From the NCBI RefSeq assembly GCF_002943715.1, contig NZ_MQUA01000013.1, positions 2,555,501 through 2,619,500 of the forward strand: 64,000 bases of DNA, in the 5' to 3' direction. This DNA is from Polaribacter filamentus. GTDB lineage: Bacteria > Bacteroidota > Bacteroidia > Flavobacteriales > Flavobacteriaceae. A program made the position numbers and the translations under genes. The notes below the pieces were generated by a model. That model had not been told where the DNA came from. It saw only the letters and a list, made by a program, of their open reading frames with translations, and did no database searches. Shown one piece after another: positions 1 to 8,039 of this stretch (positions are counted from its first letter, which is position 1; each line of letters opens with the position of its first letter).

Positions 1-563
1 CAGCGGGTCATGAAACAACTTCAAATTCACTTACTTTTACCTGCGAATTGTTGGCCCGAAATCCTGCAGCACAATCAAAAATAGCATCTGAAATCAAAAA
101 AATAAAAAGTGAATCTACGGATTGCATGCATTGGATAAAAAATGCGAGTTATACAAAATTAGTTATTGAAGAATCTATGCGTTTGTTTCCTCCAGCCTAT
201 TTTATGGACCGCGTAAATATTGAGGAAGACACTTACAACGGAATTGTTTTACCCAAAGGCTCGAATTTGTTGTTTTCAATTTATGAAATTCATCGTCATT
301 CAGACTTTTGGAAACAGCCAAATAAATTTATTCCTGAGCGTTTTTTAGATGAAAATATTAAGTTTTCAAAAAATTATTTTCCTTTTGGTGCGGGACCTAG
401 AATGTGTATTGGCAATAATTTTGCCATGTATGAAATGATTTTAGCAATTATTGCTTTGGTAGAACAATTCGAAATTATTGAAAAGGAATCCCCTATTCAA
501 ATAAAACCATTAATTACGCTGAAACCACACAATGCTATTTTGGAATTTAAAAATAGGATTTGA
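1..563 (+). CDS. cytochrome P450, C-terminal part (5' end outside window)
   Basis: Heme-thiolate monooxygenase, cut by the window start; the frame is open from base 3. The first visible residues, AGHETT, are the I-helix oxygen-activation motif (A-G-x-D/E-T-T). They are followed by the K-helix ExxR (EESMR, around 170-184) and the heme loop FGAGPRMCIG, whose cysteine codon is 405-407 and supplies the axial ligand. The protein ends normally after the L-helix with a hydrophobic ILEFKNRI tail. About 186 residues are visible, so roughly the N-terminal 60 percent is missing. The substrate cannot be read from this part. ATG or TTG codons near base 48 are internal, not starts. Confidence 0.93.
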   Translation, partial: AGHETTSNSLTFTCELLARNPAAQSKIASEIKKIKSESTDCMHWIKNASYTKLVIEESMRLFPPAYFMDRVNIEEDTYNGIVLPKGSNLLFSIYEIHRHSDFWKQPNKFIPERFLDENIKFSKNYFPFGAGPRMCIGNNFAMYEMILAIIALVEQFEIIEKESPIQIKPLITLKPHNAILEFKNRI

Positions 564-815
564 CTGAAAGATCAAATTTTTAATTAAATTTCCACAAATC
601 AAACTAAATTCTTTGTGAGGAAACAGTAGTTGTAAACTTGTTTAATTGGTAACAAAGAAAAATTTAATCTCAACGAATTATTATATAGCAAGCAACTCTT
701 CTTCCGGCATTTCCTCTAGGTCGCGTTATAAAACCATAAGGATTTGTGTGAAGAATTAAGTCTTTATTTAAGATGTTTTTTGTTTCGTCATCACAACCAA
801 TGCACAATTCATCAG
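564..815. other. non-coding stretch with a possible minus-strand gene remnant
   Basis: No intact gene. On the minus strand a frame of about 50 codons ends at the stop at 681-683 and contains NPYGFITRPRGNAGRRVACYI-like composition (prolines, glycines, clustered arginines) that looks more like coding than random AT-rich DNA. A stop precedes it and no start was found. I do not recognise it. It abuts the receptor fragment that follows on the other strand, so the segment may be a junction of two decayed genes. Confidence 0.25.
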
Positions 816-1079
816 TTTTTAAAAATTGAAGCTCAAATTACAGGTCTATACTATTCAAAAAGAAATAACCCATAAGAGGAATAATTAGCAAAATCATCTA
901 TCGATTTTGGATTATAGAAATCTCTTTGGAATAAAAAAAGAGAAATTACATTATCAGCCAGTGATTTGTTTAATAATTTTGGATTAAGACAACGCATCAA
1001 TGGAGAAGGTTTTACAGCTTTGTATGAAAACAATTTTGAAACTCAAATTATTCGTTTAGGGATGAAGTATAAATTTTAA
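816..1079 (+). pseudogene. decayed C-terminal fragment of a TonB-dependent/outer-membrane beta-barrel protein
   Basis: One plus-strand frame (codons starting at multiples of 3) reads as the last barrel strands of an outer-membrane receptor: IEAQITGLYYSKRNNP, then SSIDFGL, KREITLSASDLFNNFGLRQ, and a C-terminal ETQIIRLGMKYKF ending in Phe, as barrel proteins do. Three in-frame stops interrupt it: TAA at 873, TAA at 882 and TAG at 915. Each sits where Gln or Lys would be natural and is one substitution from CAA, CAG or AAG. There is no start and no upstream body, so only about 88 codons remain. The family resemblance (outer-membrane beta-barrel, CarboxypepD_reg/OMP type) is by pattern memory; the pseudogene status is directly visible. 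Confidence 0.6.
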
Positions 1080-1350
1080 AAACAAAAATTTATACTTTAT
1101 TGTCATTGTCCAAAAAAACGCTTTGTGCTCTTACCTAAATTTAAGTTGAGACTCAAACCTTTATTGCTGTTAAACAGTTTAAATTTTTCTTTTAACAATC
1201 TCATTTAGCTTTGTAAGGTTTCCTTAATTTTTTATTAGAGATACTTTTCTGCTCTTTCATTATAGCCTTTTTCTTCTTATTCAAAAATTCGACTGATCTA
1301 ATATAAATATCCATTTTAAGTGATTAGTATCAACAAAATTATATAGAGAC
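1080..1350. other. intergenic gap, no firm gene
   Basis: AT-rich region downstream of the receptor fragment and of the convergent nhaC gene. The only open frame is 37 codons on the minus strand (1201-1314, very lysine-rich), with no promoter or homology that I recognise. I do not call it a gene. Confidence 0.3.
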
Positions 1351-2820
1351 TTATTTTTTAACCAACTGTTTAATCTTAATATTAAATGCGGCGAATAGCA
1401 AGGTCATAAAAGGGCTTAAATAATTAAAAATTGCATACACAAAATAATCAGAAACAGAAACACCTAAAACTCCAGATTGATAAGCCCCACAAGTATTCCA
1501 AGGAATTAAAACCGAAGTTACAGTTCCGGAATCTTCTAAAGTTCTACTTAAATTCTCTGGTGCTAAACCTCTATCTTGATATGCTTTTTTAAACATTTTA
1601 CCCGGAATTACTAATGCCAAATATTGATCTGAAGCAATTGCGTTTAAACCCAAGCAACTTACAACTGTACTTGCAAACAAGCCAAAAACGGAGGTTGCTA
1701 CTGATAATAATTCTTTCGTAATTTTTGCCAATGCACCAATTGCGTCCATAATTCCGCCAAAAACCATTGCACAGACAATTAACAAGATCGTCCAAATCAT
1801 TCCTGCAATTCCGCCTGATGAAAATAATTCGGTTAGTTTTTCATCATCCGTTTGTATTGTAACATCTGTAAATATTGACTTCCCTATCGCTCCAAAATTA
1901 GATTCAGAGATTTCGCTTAAAACATCACCTTGAAAAATAAATGCGAAAATAGCTGCTAAAATAACACCAACTCCTAGGGCAATTAATGGTTTTGTTTTCA
2001 TTACAATCATTATAATTACAATTCCTGGCACTAAAAACAACCAAGGAGAAATGTAAAAAGTATTGTTTATTGAAGTTAGTAAACTACTAATATCCGTATT
2101 TCCATTTGTTTCAACTGTTCCGCTTAAAATAGCAAATACAATCAATGTTATTATAATTGTTGGTACCGTTGTGTATGCCATATATTTTATATGTGTAAAT
2201 AAATCTGTACCTGCCATTGCTGGCGCCAAATTTGTTGTGTCTGACAATGGAGACATTTTATCACCAAAATAAGCGCCAGAAATTACTGCTCCTGCAATCA
2301 TTCCGGTTGGTATACCTAAAGCACTTCCAATTCCGACTAAAGCGATACCTACAGTTGCAGACGTAGTCCAAGAACTACCAGTTGCAACAGATATAATTGC
2401 TGCGATTACTACAGATGCGGGCAAAAATATTGCCGGACTTAACACTTGCAGTCCATAATAAACCATTGCAGGAATAATGCCACTCACCAACCAAGTTCCT
2501 GCTAAAGCACCTACTAAAAACAAAATTATAATGGGTACAAAAACACTTTTCCAGTTTTCCCAGATTTCGGCGATCATCGTGTTTAAGGGTACTTTATTTA
2601 AAAAACCTACAGCTGCAGAAACCAAACCACCCATTAACAAAATGTATTGATTTGTGTAGGCTCCAAGCCATTCTTGATCTTCCACAAAAAAGATGTTGTA
2701 TGCCAGCAAACTCATCAAAATAACAACAGGAATTAAAGACTCTAGAAGATTTAATTCCTTATTTTCAATAATTTTTTGATCTTCAACTTTTATTTCTGAT
2801 AAATTTTTATGGTCTTGCAT
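1351..2820 (-). CDS. nhaC: Na+/H+ antiporter, NhaC family
   Basis: Integral inner-membrane sodium/proton exchanger of 489 residues, the usual NhaC length. A short charged N-terminus (to about residue 25) is followed by a dozen or so hydrophobic segments. Conserved polar stretches include TGSSWTTSATVG and GAVISGAYFGDKMSPLSDTTNLAPA, the latter being the NhaC signature with charged and hydroxyl residues in mid-membrane. A second repeat-like element near the end reads LEDSGTVTSVLIPWNTCGAYQ. It exports Na+ in exchange for H+ and probably serves salt and pH homeostasis, which suits a marine bacterium. It is transcribed alone and divergently from the following ydjM-like gene. Confidence 0.93.
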   Translation of the reverse strand: MQDHKNLSEIKVEDQKIIENKELNLLESLIPVVILMSLLAYNIFFVEDQEWLGAYTNQYILLMGGLVSAAVGFLNKVPLNTMIAEIWENWKSVFVPIIILFLVGALAGTWLVSGIIPAMVYYGLQVLSPAIFLPASVVIAAIISVATGSSWTTSATVGIALVGIGSALGIPTGMIAGAVISGAYFGDKMSPLSDTTNLAPAMAGTDLFTHIKYMAYTTVPTIIITLIVFAILSGTVETNGNTDISSLLTSINNTFYISPWLFLVPGIVIIMIVMKTKPLIALGVGVILAAIFAFIFQGDVLSEISESNFGAIGKSIFTDVTIQTDDEKLTELFSSGGIAGMIWTILLIVCAMVFGGIMDAIGALAKITKELLSVATSVFGLFASTVVSCLGLNAIASDQYLALVIPGKMFKKAYQDRGLAPENLSRTLEDSGTVTSVLIPWNTCGAYQSGVLGVSVSDYFVYAIFNYLSPFMTLLFAAFNIKIKQLVKK

Positions 2821-2886
2821 TCTATAAAATTTTGTTTTGTAATGTTACGATTTTACAGAATATTATGCAAATCAAATTTCTTCACT

Positions 2887-2894
2887 TATTTTTG
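2887..2894 (+). promoter_or_regulatory. -7 element TATTTTTG of the ydjM-like gene
   Basis: Matches the Bacteroidota -7 consensus TAnnTTTG. It lies only 5 bases before the ATG at 2900, so the transcript would start at or next to the start codon (leaderless or nearly so). No good -33 TTTG is seen 19 bases upstream. Confidence 0.4.
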
Positions 2895-2899
2895 CACTT

Positions 2900-3922
2900 A
2901 TGGATTCATTAACTCAAATTGTTTTAGGTGCTGCTTGTGGTGAAGCCGTTCTTGGAAAAAAGATTGGCAATAGAGCACTTTTATTTGGTGCAATTGGCGG
3001 TACAATTCCGGATTTAGATGTTTTTATAGGTCGTTTTTTATATAGCAATGAAATACAAGCGATGGCTTTTCACAGAGGTTTTATGCACTCGCTCTTATTT
3101 GCATTTTTAGGATGTTTTGTTTTTGGATGGATCACTTATAAACTTTATAATACGGATAAAAGACAAGAAACAACCACATTAAAAAATTGGATATGGTTGT
3201 TCTTTTGGGCTATTTTTACACATCCACTTTTAGATTGCTTTACGCCTTATGGCACACAATTATTTGCACCTTTTTCTAATTATAGAATTGCTTTTAACAA
3301 TATTTCTGTTGTTGATCCTTTTTATACCGTTCCGTTTTTACTGTGTATAATTGTTTTAATGTTTTTCAATAGAATAAATACCAAAAGACTTTTGTGGCTA
3401 AAAGCAGGAGTTTATATAAGCTCAGCCTATATGATTTTTACAATCTTCAATAAATTTTATATGGATGCTGTTTTTGAAAAATCCTTTGAAAAAGCAAGTA
3501 TTAATTTTACCCGTTTTTCTGCTCAGCCAACAATCTTTAATAATTTTTTATGGTATGCGGTTGCAGAAACTGAAGAAAATTATCACTTAACTTTTTATTC
3601 TTTATTTGATGAAAAATCAACATCAGAAAAAATACTTACTGTTAAGAAAAATCATGATCTACTTGACATGAACGATGTTAATTTGCGAATGCTCACTTGG
3701 TTTAGCAATAAGTATTACAACATTTCAAAAAAGGAAAAAGTAGGCACTTATAAGTATGTAGATTTAAGATATCCGATGTTAAATCCTGAGGATCCAAATA
3801 CCTCTATTTTTAATTTTATAATTTACAATAAAGATAATGAATGGGATATTTTACCTTTTGATGGAGCGACACCAACGAAAGAAGATTTTACCAAATTTAT
3901 TGAGCGTTTAAAAGGGATTTAA
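2900..3922 (+). CDS. metal-dependent hydrolase, YdjM/DUF457 family membrane protein
   Basis: Membrane protein of 340 residues. The N-terminus is typical of the YdjM (LexA-binding, inner-membrane-bound putative hydrolase) family: MDSLTQIVLGAACGEAVLGK, then GGTIPDLDVF, FHRGFMHSLLFA and FTHPLLDCFTPYG. The conserved Asp and His residues of these motifs are the presumed metal ligands. Hydrophobic segments lie near residues 70-90, 105-125, 155-170 and 180-200. The last 140 residues are soluble and poorly conserved. The family's substrate is not established. It is convergent with the gamma-lyase gene, with a shared terminator between them. Confidence 0.85.
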   Translation: MDSLTQIVLGAACGEAVLGKKIGNRALLFGAIGGTIPDLDVFIGRFLYSNEIQAMAFHRGFMHSLLFAFLGCFVFGWITYKLYNTDKRQETTTLKNWIWLFFWAIFTHPLLDCFTPYGTQLFAPFSNYRIAFNNISVVDPFYTVPFLLCIIVLMFFNRINTKRLLWLKAGVYISSAYMIFTIFNKFYMDAVFEKSFEKASINFTRFSAQPTIFNNFLWYAVAETEENYHLTFYSLFDEKSTSEKILTVKKNHDLLDMNDVNLRMLTWFSNKYYNISKKEKVGTYKYVDLRYPMLNPEDPNTSIFNFIIYNKDNEWDILPFDGATPTKEDFTKFIERLKGI

Positions 3923-3966
3923 TTGTTGGCTGTTGGCAAAAATGAAAACTTCTCGATATATAGGCT

Positions 3967-4000
3967 AAAAAAGTGTGACATTGATCTCGTCACACCTTTT
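3967..4000. terminator. bidirectional terminator hairpin
   Basis: GTGTGAC (3973-3979) and GTCACAC (3989-3995) form a 7-bp stem with a 9-base loop. It is flanked by A6 on the left and TTTT on the right, so it can end both the ydjM-like transcript (+) and the gamma-lyase transcript (-). Confidence 0.7.
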
Positions 4001-4030
4001 ACTCTTTAACTTTGAAACTTTGAAAATAAT

Positions 4031-5229
4031 CTATAAAACGCCAACCTCAATCATACAAGCTTTCATCATTTGATACGTTCTTGAAATGTCGTTATCTAAA
4101 CCTATAGAAAAACGAATTAATCCATCTGTAAGACCCATTTCTTTTTGTTCTTCTACTGATATTTCTGAAGAAGTAGAACTTCCTGGCGCAGAAAATAATG
4201 TTTTGTAAAACCCTAAACTTACCGCTAAATATCCTAAATTTTTGTGCTGCATTCGTTCCATTAATTCATTCGCTTTTTCAAGAGAACCTACATCAATAGT
4301 AAGCATTCCGCCAAAACCATATTCTGCATTCATCATACTTTTAAAAAGCTGGTGAGAAGGATGAGCTTCTAACCCTGGATATACCGTTATTAATCCATCA
4401 GCTTGAAACTTATCAGCTAAATAAGCTGCATTAAAACTGTGCTGCTTCATTCTGATATGCAAAGTTCTCAAATTTTTTAAGATGGATGAAGCTCTTAAAC
4501 TATCCATTGTAGAACCTAATAACATTGAAGCGCCATTATTTACACTTCGTAATTCGTTGATGCATTCTTGCGTTCCACAAACCACACCTCCAACAGTATC
4601 CGAAGAACCATTTATAAATTTAGTTAAACTATGGCAAACAATATCTGCTCCTAATTTTGCTGGTGAAATTGATAATGGAGAAAAAGTATTATCAACCACT
4701 AACTTTAAATTATATTTTTTTGCTAACGCTGATAAACCTTTAATATCTGAAACTTCCAACAAAGGATTACTTACTGATTCGCAATATAATATTTTAGTAT
4801 TTTTTGTAATAGCCGCTTCTACGATATCTAATTTTGTAATGTCTACAAATGTAGTTTGAATCCCTAACCTTGGCGTAAAGTTTTTTAGGAATGCGTAAGT
4901 TCCTCCATAAATGGTTCTACTAGAAACGATATGATCGCCTGCGCCACAGATTTGCAATAAAACAGGCGTAATTGCCCCCATTCCTGAAGCTGCAACATTC
5001 GCAGTTTCTGTACCTTCCATTGCTGCCAAAGCTTTGCCTAAATATAAGTTACTAGGTGTTGAATGGCGAGAGTATAAATAACAGCCATCTGCATTTCCTT
5101 CAAACGTATCAAACATTGTTTTTGCTGATATAAAAGTATATGTTGATGAATCTGAAATTGAAGGATTTACGCCCCAAATTCGCCAAAATATTGTAAATCT
5201 TGAATGTTATCTGCTGGATTAAAGCTCAT
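4031..5229 (-). pseudogene. methionine gamma-lyase/cystathionine gamma-synthase type enzyme, frameshifted as read
   Basis: PLP enzyme of the Cys/Met metabolism family. The intact reading frame from ATG 5116 gives 361 residues with SRHSTPSNLYLG, the PLP-lysine region CHSLTKFINGSSD, and the C-terminal SAPGSSTSSEI/LIRFSIGLD motif. The family's real N-terminus, MSFNPADNIQDLQYFGEFG, is encoded upstream from ATG 5227-5229 but in another frame. The two frames meet at the G4 run (C4 at 5172-5175 on the plus strand); one extra G restores continuous coding of 399 residues, the normal length. It probably cleaves or forms C-S bonds in sulfur amino acids, and which reaction is uncertain. It is divergent from an Lrp-type regulator that may control it. 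A single-base sequencing error is as likely as true inactivation. Confidence 0.85.
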
Positions 5230-5330
5230 AAGTAGTAGTTTTAAATTTAGAACAAATCAACAATTAAATAGAATTTATATCAACATAATACATAATATAT
5301 AGATTATTTTATTAAATTTGATACATATAC

Positions 5331-5345
5331 TAGTTTTAAAAACTA
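5331..5345. promoter_or_regulatory. 15-bp palindrome between gamma-lyase and lrp genes
   Basis: TAGTTTT-A-AAAACTA is a perfect palindrome in the divergent intergenic region, 42 bases before the Lrp start. It is a candidate Lrp operator controlling one or both genes. The region is very AT-rich, so chance is possible. Confidence 0.35.
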
Positions 5346-5386
5346 AAAAAATTCAATTAAAATAATTAAATAGATAATTTTTAAGT

Positions 5387-5848
5387 ATGCACTTAGATTC
5401 TACCGACAAGAAACTCATCAATTTATTGCAAAATGATAGTAAACAAACTACTAAGAAGCTGTCATTACAACTCAACTTATCTGTAACCGCTGTTTATGAA
5501 CGGATTAAAAAGCTAGAAAATCAAAAGGTGATTGATAATTACGTGGCCATCATCAATAAAAATAAAATTGAAAAGTCTTTTTTAGTTTTTTGTCATTTAA
5601 AACTCATTCAGCATTCTAGAGAATATGTAACCACTTTTGAACGTGAAATTATAAAACTTGAAGAAGTTTCTGAATGTTTTCACGTAAGTGGAGATTTTGA
5701 TTATATCTTAAAAATCTATGTAAAAGACATGGAAGAATATAGAAATTTTATGGTTTCTAAATTAACTGCCATAAAATATATTGGCAGTACGCATAGTATT
5801 TTTGCGATAGAGCAAGTAAAAAATACAACTGCAATATATTTGCAATAA
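5387..5848 (+). CDS. Lrp/AsnC family transcriptional regulator
   Basis: 153 residues, the standard Lrp length. An N-terminal winged helix-turn-helix (about residues 3-60; DKKLINLLQNDSKQTTKKLS, then LSVTAVYERIKKLE as recognition helix) is followed by a C-terminal RAM/ligand-binding domain (about 65-145, with the VSGDFDYILKIYV core). Such proteins form octamers or dimers and respond to amino acids. The divergent gamma-lyase gene, which acts on sulfur amino acids, is its natural candidate target. It is probably autoregulated through the intergenic palindrome. Typical size and composition; nothing is missing. Confidence 0.93.
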   Translation: MHLDSTDKKLINLLQNDSKQTTKKLSLQLNLSVTAVYERIKKLENQKVIDNYVAIINKNKIEKSFLVFCHLKLIQHSREYVTTFEREIIKLEEVSECFHVSGDFDYILKIYVKDMEEYRNFMVSKLTAIKYIGSTHSIFAIEQVKNTTAIYLQ

Positions 5849-5985
5849 AAATACGCTATTCTTTAAAACTGGAATATCATTGCCTTCAAAAGCGAAAACA
5901 TTTGTTGTAAAATTAAGACTACCAGCATTCCCTCTTTTAGAAGTTTTTTTCATTGGAATAAAATAAAACCCCTTGCTATTAATAT

Positions 5986-5992
5986 TAAAAAC
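5986..5992. repeat. target-site duplication, left copy (TAAAAAC)
   Basis: TAAAAAC immediately outside the left inverted repeat is identical to 6975-6981 outside the right one. If the terminal A/T of the inverted repeat is counted outside the element, the duplication is 8 bp (TTAAAAAC). Both are in the range of IS982 elements. Confidence 0.75.
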
Positions 5993-6974
5993 ACCCGTTG
6001 TGCATTTAAACAATATTGACTTTTAAATTGTTTATATTCCTGTTAAATACAAATTTGTTAATGTATTGAATGATAGTTAATGCTGTTAATTTTGAGAGAA
6101 TTCTTGTCTTAAAACCTTCAAAAGTTTTCGCATAATTATTCCGTATTTTAAACTGGTCACAAAGTTGAGAAAACAAGGTCTCAATTCGTTTTCTTTTCTT
6201 CCTAAAAATATACGTTTGTTTTTTGTAATTCTGTTGATTTTTACGCATTGGAACTTCTAATTTAATTTGTTTACTCTCAAATAAATCTAACTGATAGTCC
6301 GCACTTAGGTATCCTTTGTCCCCTAAAACCACACAGTTATTAAACTTATTTTTAATGTCTTTTAAATAATGAATATCATGTACAGAAGCTTTGCTAATAT
6401 CAAAACTTTTAAACACGCCATCAATAGAACAAACAGCATGTATTTTATAGCCATAATAATGCATGTTTTGACTAGCACAATAACCTCTATTTGGGGCTGA
6501 ATAAAAGTACTCCTTACAAACTTTACTTCTCCCGCTTCTTGAGAGTTTTACAATCTCCAAAGGCATACTATCTACTACATAATAGTTTTCAAACTCCGTG
6601 AACTTATTGGAGAGTTGAGTTCTTATAAATTCAATGGCAAAAAATAATTTTCGCTTCCGTTTATTGTAAACTGATCGCTCTATTTTAGCAAACAAATATT
6701 CTGGAATATCCCGAAACAACTTACATTCACTGTCTATACCCATATATTCTGCTGTTAAATTCATAGCGATTAATTCAATGTCTTTTAGTTTTGGTTTCCT
6801 GTTTTGACGTAAAAATTGTTCCTTTTCTGTAATTGTGGCTAAGACTTCTAAAATTTTATCGTAATTTGCTCTAAAGTTATTCATTGTATTTAATCGATTG
6901 ATTGTCAATTAAATATACGCCTTTTAATAGTCAAATGAATAACTATTTTTAACTATTTATAATGCACAACGGGT
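5993..6974 (-). mobile_element. IS982-family insertion sequence, complete
   Basis: A 982-bp element with perfect 14-bp terminal inverted repeats (ACCCGTTGTGCATT at 5993-6006, its complement at 6961-6974) and a direct repeat TAAAAAC on both sides. It carries one full-length transposase gene on the minus strand. Ends, target duplication and intact transposase together indicate a fairly recent insertion. It lies downstream of lrp and may have split a small minus-strand reading frame. Confidence 0.92.
6006..6908 (-). CDS. IS982 family transposase
   Basis: Intact DDE transposase of 300 residues, as expected for the family. The N-terminal helical DNA-binding part contains KPKLKDIELIAMNLTAEYMG. The catalytic domain shows the acidic triad: Asp in YYVVDSMPL, Asp in VVLGDKGYLSADYQ and Glu in RKKRKRIETLFSQL, with the usual basic stretch before the Glu. 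It cuts and joins the inverted repeats of the element that encloses it. The stop codon overlaps the left inverted repeat region, as is typical for compact IS elements. Confidence 0.95.
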   Translation of the reverse strand: MTINRLNTMNNFRANYDKILEVLATITEKEQFLRQNRKPKLKDIELIAMNLTAEYMGIDSECKLFRDIPEYLFAKIERSVYNKRKRKLFFAIEFIRTQLSNKFTEFENYYVVDSMPLEIVKLSRSGRSKVCKEYFYSAPNRGYCASQNMHYYGYKIHAVCSIDGVFKSFDISKASVHDIHYLKDIKNKFNNCVVLGDKGYLSADYQLDLFESKQIKLEVPMRKNQQNYKKQTYIFRKKRKRIETLFSQLCDQFKIRNNYAKTFEGFKTRILSKLTALTIIQYINKFVFNRNINNLKVNIV

Positions 6975-6981
6975 TAAAAAC
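6975..6981. repeat. target-site duplication, right copy (TAAAAAC)
   Basis: Right-hand partner of the direct repeat at 5986-5992 flanking the IS982 element. Confidence 0.75.
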
Positions 6982-7128
6982 ATAATATTCTATACATTCT
7001 ATTTGGCTTTTTTTTATTGGTATTCCTTTTTGAAATTCGCCATGGCCAATCGAAGTTGCTTAGGGAAAGGTATTGTAGAGAAATATATTTTAACTTGTAT
7101 TTTTAATAGTATTATAATATAAAATGAA

Positions 7129-7154
7129 AAACCCAAAACGAACGTTTTGGGTTT
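7129..7154 (-). terminator. intrinsic terminator of the yceI-CDGSH unit
   Basis: AAACCCAAAACG (7129-7140) and CGTTTTGGGTTT (7143-7154) form a 12-bp stem with a 2-base loop. On the minus strand it is followed by a T-rich stretch (TTCATTTTATA). It lies 28 bases after the CDGSH stop codon. Confidence 0.85.
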
Positions 7155-7182
7155 AAATAAATGTTTAATAGTATTTATTTTA

Positions 7183-7272
7183 CTATTTGTTTGAATGTGA
7201 TCCATCACAGTTCCCTTTTGGGTCTTGAGTGTTTCCGCATCCACAAGGTTTATCTGCTTTATTAGATTTCAT
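7183..7272 (-). CDS. 29-residue CDGSH-type iron-sulfur protein
   Basis: A very small gene between yceI and a strong terminator. The ATG at 7270-7272 opens a 29-codon frame whose core is CGCGNTQDPKGNCDGSH. This contains the CxC pair and the CDGSH box that, in mitoNEET-type proteins, bind a [2Fe-2S] cluster with three Cys and one His. The spacing between Thr and Pro is slightly shorter than the usual C-x-C-x2-S/T-x3-P pattern. There is no signal peptide or membrane segment, so it should be cytosolic. It would need to dimerise to form a stable fold. The spacing of 47 bases after yceI and the shared terminator suggest co-transcription. The role is probably redox or iron-sulfur handling, by inference only. 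Confidence 0.8.
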   Translation of the reverse strand: MKSNKADKPCGCGNTQDPKGNCDGSHSNK

Positions 7273-7319
7273 GTTTTTGTGATTTTAAATTCGTAAACTT
7301 TTATTTTCTTTTATGATAA

Positions 7320-7961
7320 TTATGCTTTTGTTTTTACAACAAAAGACATCTCCATGATATCGTCAATAAATTTATCTTTTAAATTGTCAAAGAAAGATTT
7401 TGATCCATATCTTACATTAAAATCTGTTCTGTTAATGTTAAAAGTATCACTTTTAAAAGTAGTTACACCTGCTTTTGTAGAAATTGTAGCTGGTATGGTA
7501 ATGCTTTTTGTAATATCTTTAATTTTTAAATTTCCTGTAACTGCTAATTTTCCGTCTTCATTTTCCTCTACATTTGTAATTACAAATTTTGAAGTAGGGT
7601 ATTTAGCTACATCAAAAAAGTCTTCTGACTTTAAATGACCTTCAATTTTTCCTGCGCCATCAGTCCCTTTCATATCAACATTTGCAATAGAGCTCATGTT
7701 AATAATAAATTCTCCTTCAACTAACTCATTCTTTTCTATAACTAAACTTCCACTTTTTAAAGAAACCACACCGTCATGAGAACCTAAAGGTTTTGTTCCT
7801 TTCCAGTTTAAGACAGATGTTGCTATATCAACGTTATACTTTTCTACTGCAATAGCTTCAAATTCTACAACTTCATTTACTGCTAATTTTTCTTTTTTCT
7901 CACTCTTACATGCAGTTAAAACTGATGCTACTAAAACTAATGATAAGATTATTTTTTTCAT
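7320..7961 (-). CDS. YceI family lipoprotein
   Basis: 213 residues. An N-terminal lipoprotein signal (MKKIILSLVLVASVLTAC, lipobox LTAC at about 15-18) should place it in the periplasm, attached to a membrane. Residues about 40-210 form a YceI-like lipocalin barrel that in other bacteria binds polyisoprenoid or other amphiphilic ligands; characteristic pieces are SVLNWKGTKPLGSHDGVV, GHLKSEDFFDVAKYPTSKF and FNINRTDFNVRYGS. It is first in a two-gene unit with the CDGSH protein. The promoter is not clear: GTACATTTAC upstream is one base off TAnnTTTG. Confidence 0.92.
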   Translation of the reverse strand: MKKIILSLVLVASVLTACKSEKKEKLAVNEVVEFEAIAVEKYNVDIATSVLNWKGTKPLGSHDGVVSLKSGSLVIEKNELVEGEFIINMSSIANVDMKGTDGAGKIEGHLKSEDFFDVAKYPTSKFVITNVEENEDGKLAVTGNLKIKDITKSITIPATISTKAGVTTFKSDTFNINRTDFNVRYGSKSFFDNLKDKFIDDIMEMSFVVKTKA

Positions 7962-8039
7962 TTTATTAAATTTAAATTAATGGTTTTTTATTTGAGATTG
8001 TAAATGTACATATAATTTATTTCCCTTGGAAACTAAATA

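Larger units (their letters stand above)
5849..7057 (-). pseudogene. possible gene remnant interrupted by the IS982 element
   Basis: If the IS (5993-6974) and one target duplication are removed, a minus-strand frame reads continuously across the junction, from just below base 7058 through GEFQKGIPIKKSQIECIEYY, VFNINSKGFYFIPMKKTSKR and GNAGSLNFTTNVFAFEGND towards 5849. The residue composition looks protein-like. There is no start codon, and a stop (TAA) lies directly upstream, so it was either already decayed or is spurious. I recognise no family. Confidence 0.25.

Noticed and set aside
873..917. Stop-codon reassignment to Gln as explanation for TAA/TAG in the receptor fragment
   Set aside because: All other genes in the window use TAA, TAG and TGA as normal stops, and the fragment lacks a 5' body.
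1201..1314. 37-codon lysine-rich frame, minus strand
   Set aside because: No promoter, no coupling and no recognisable motif in an AT-rich gap.
5762..5848. Continuation of the minus-strand frame antisense to the lrp 3' end
   Set aside because: Open by chance beneath a well-conserved gene; any remnant is limited to the intergenic part.
7014..7244. 76-codon minus-strand frame overlapping the CDGSH gene
   Set aside because: Runs out of phase through the CDGSH gene and across the 12-bp terminator stem; the CDGSH frame has a recognisable motif.
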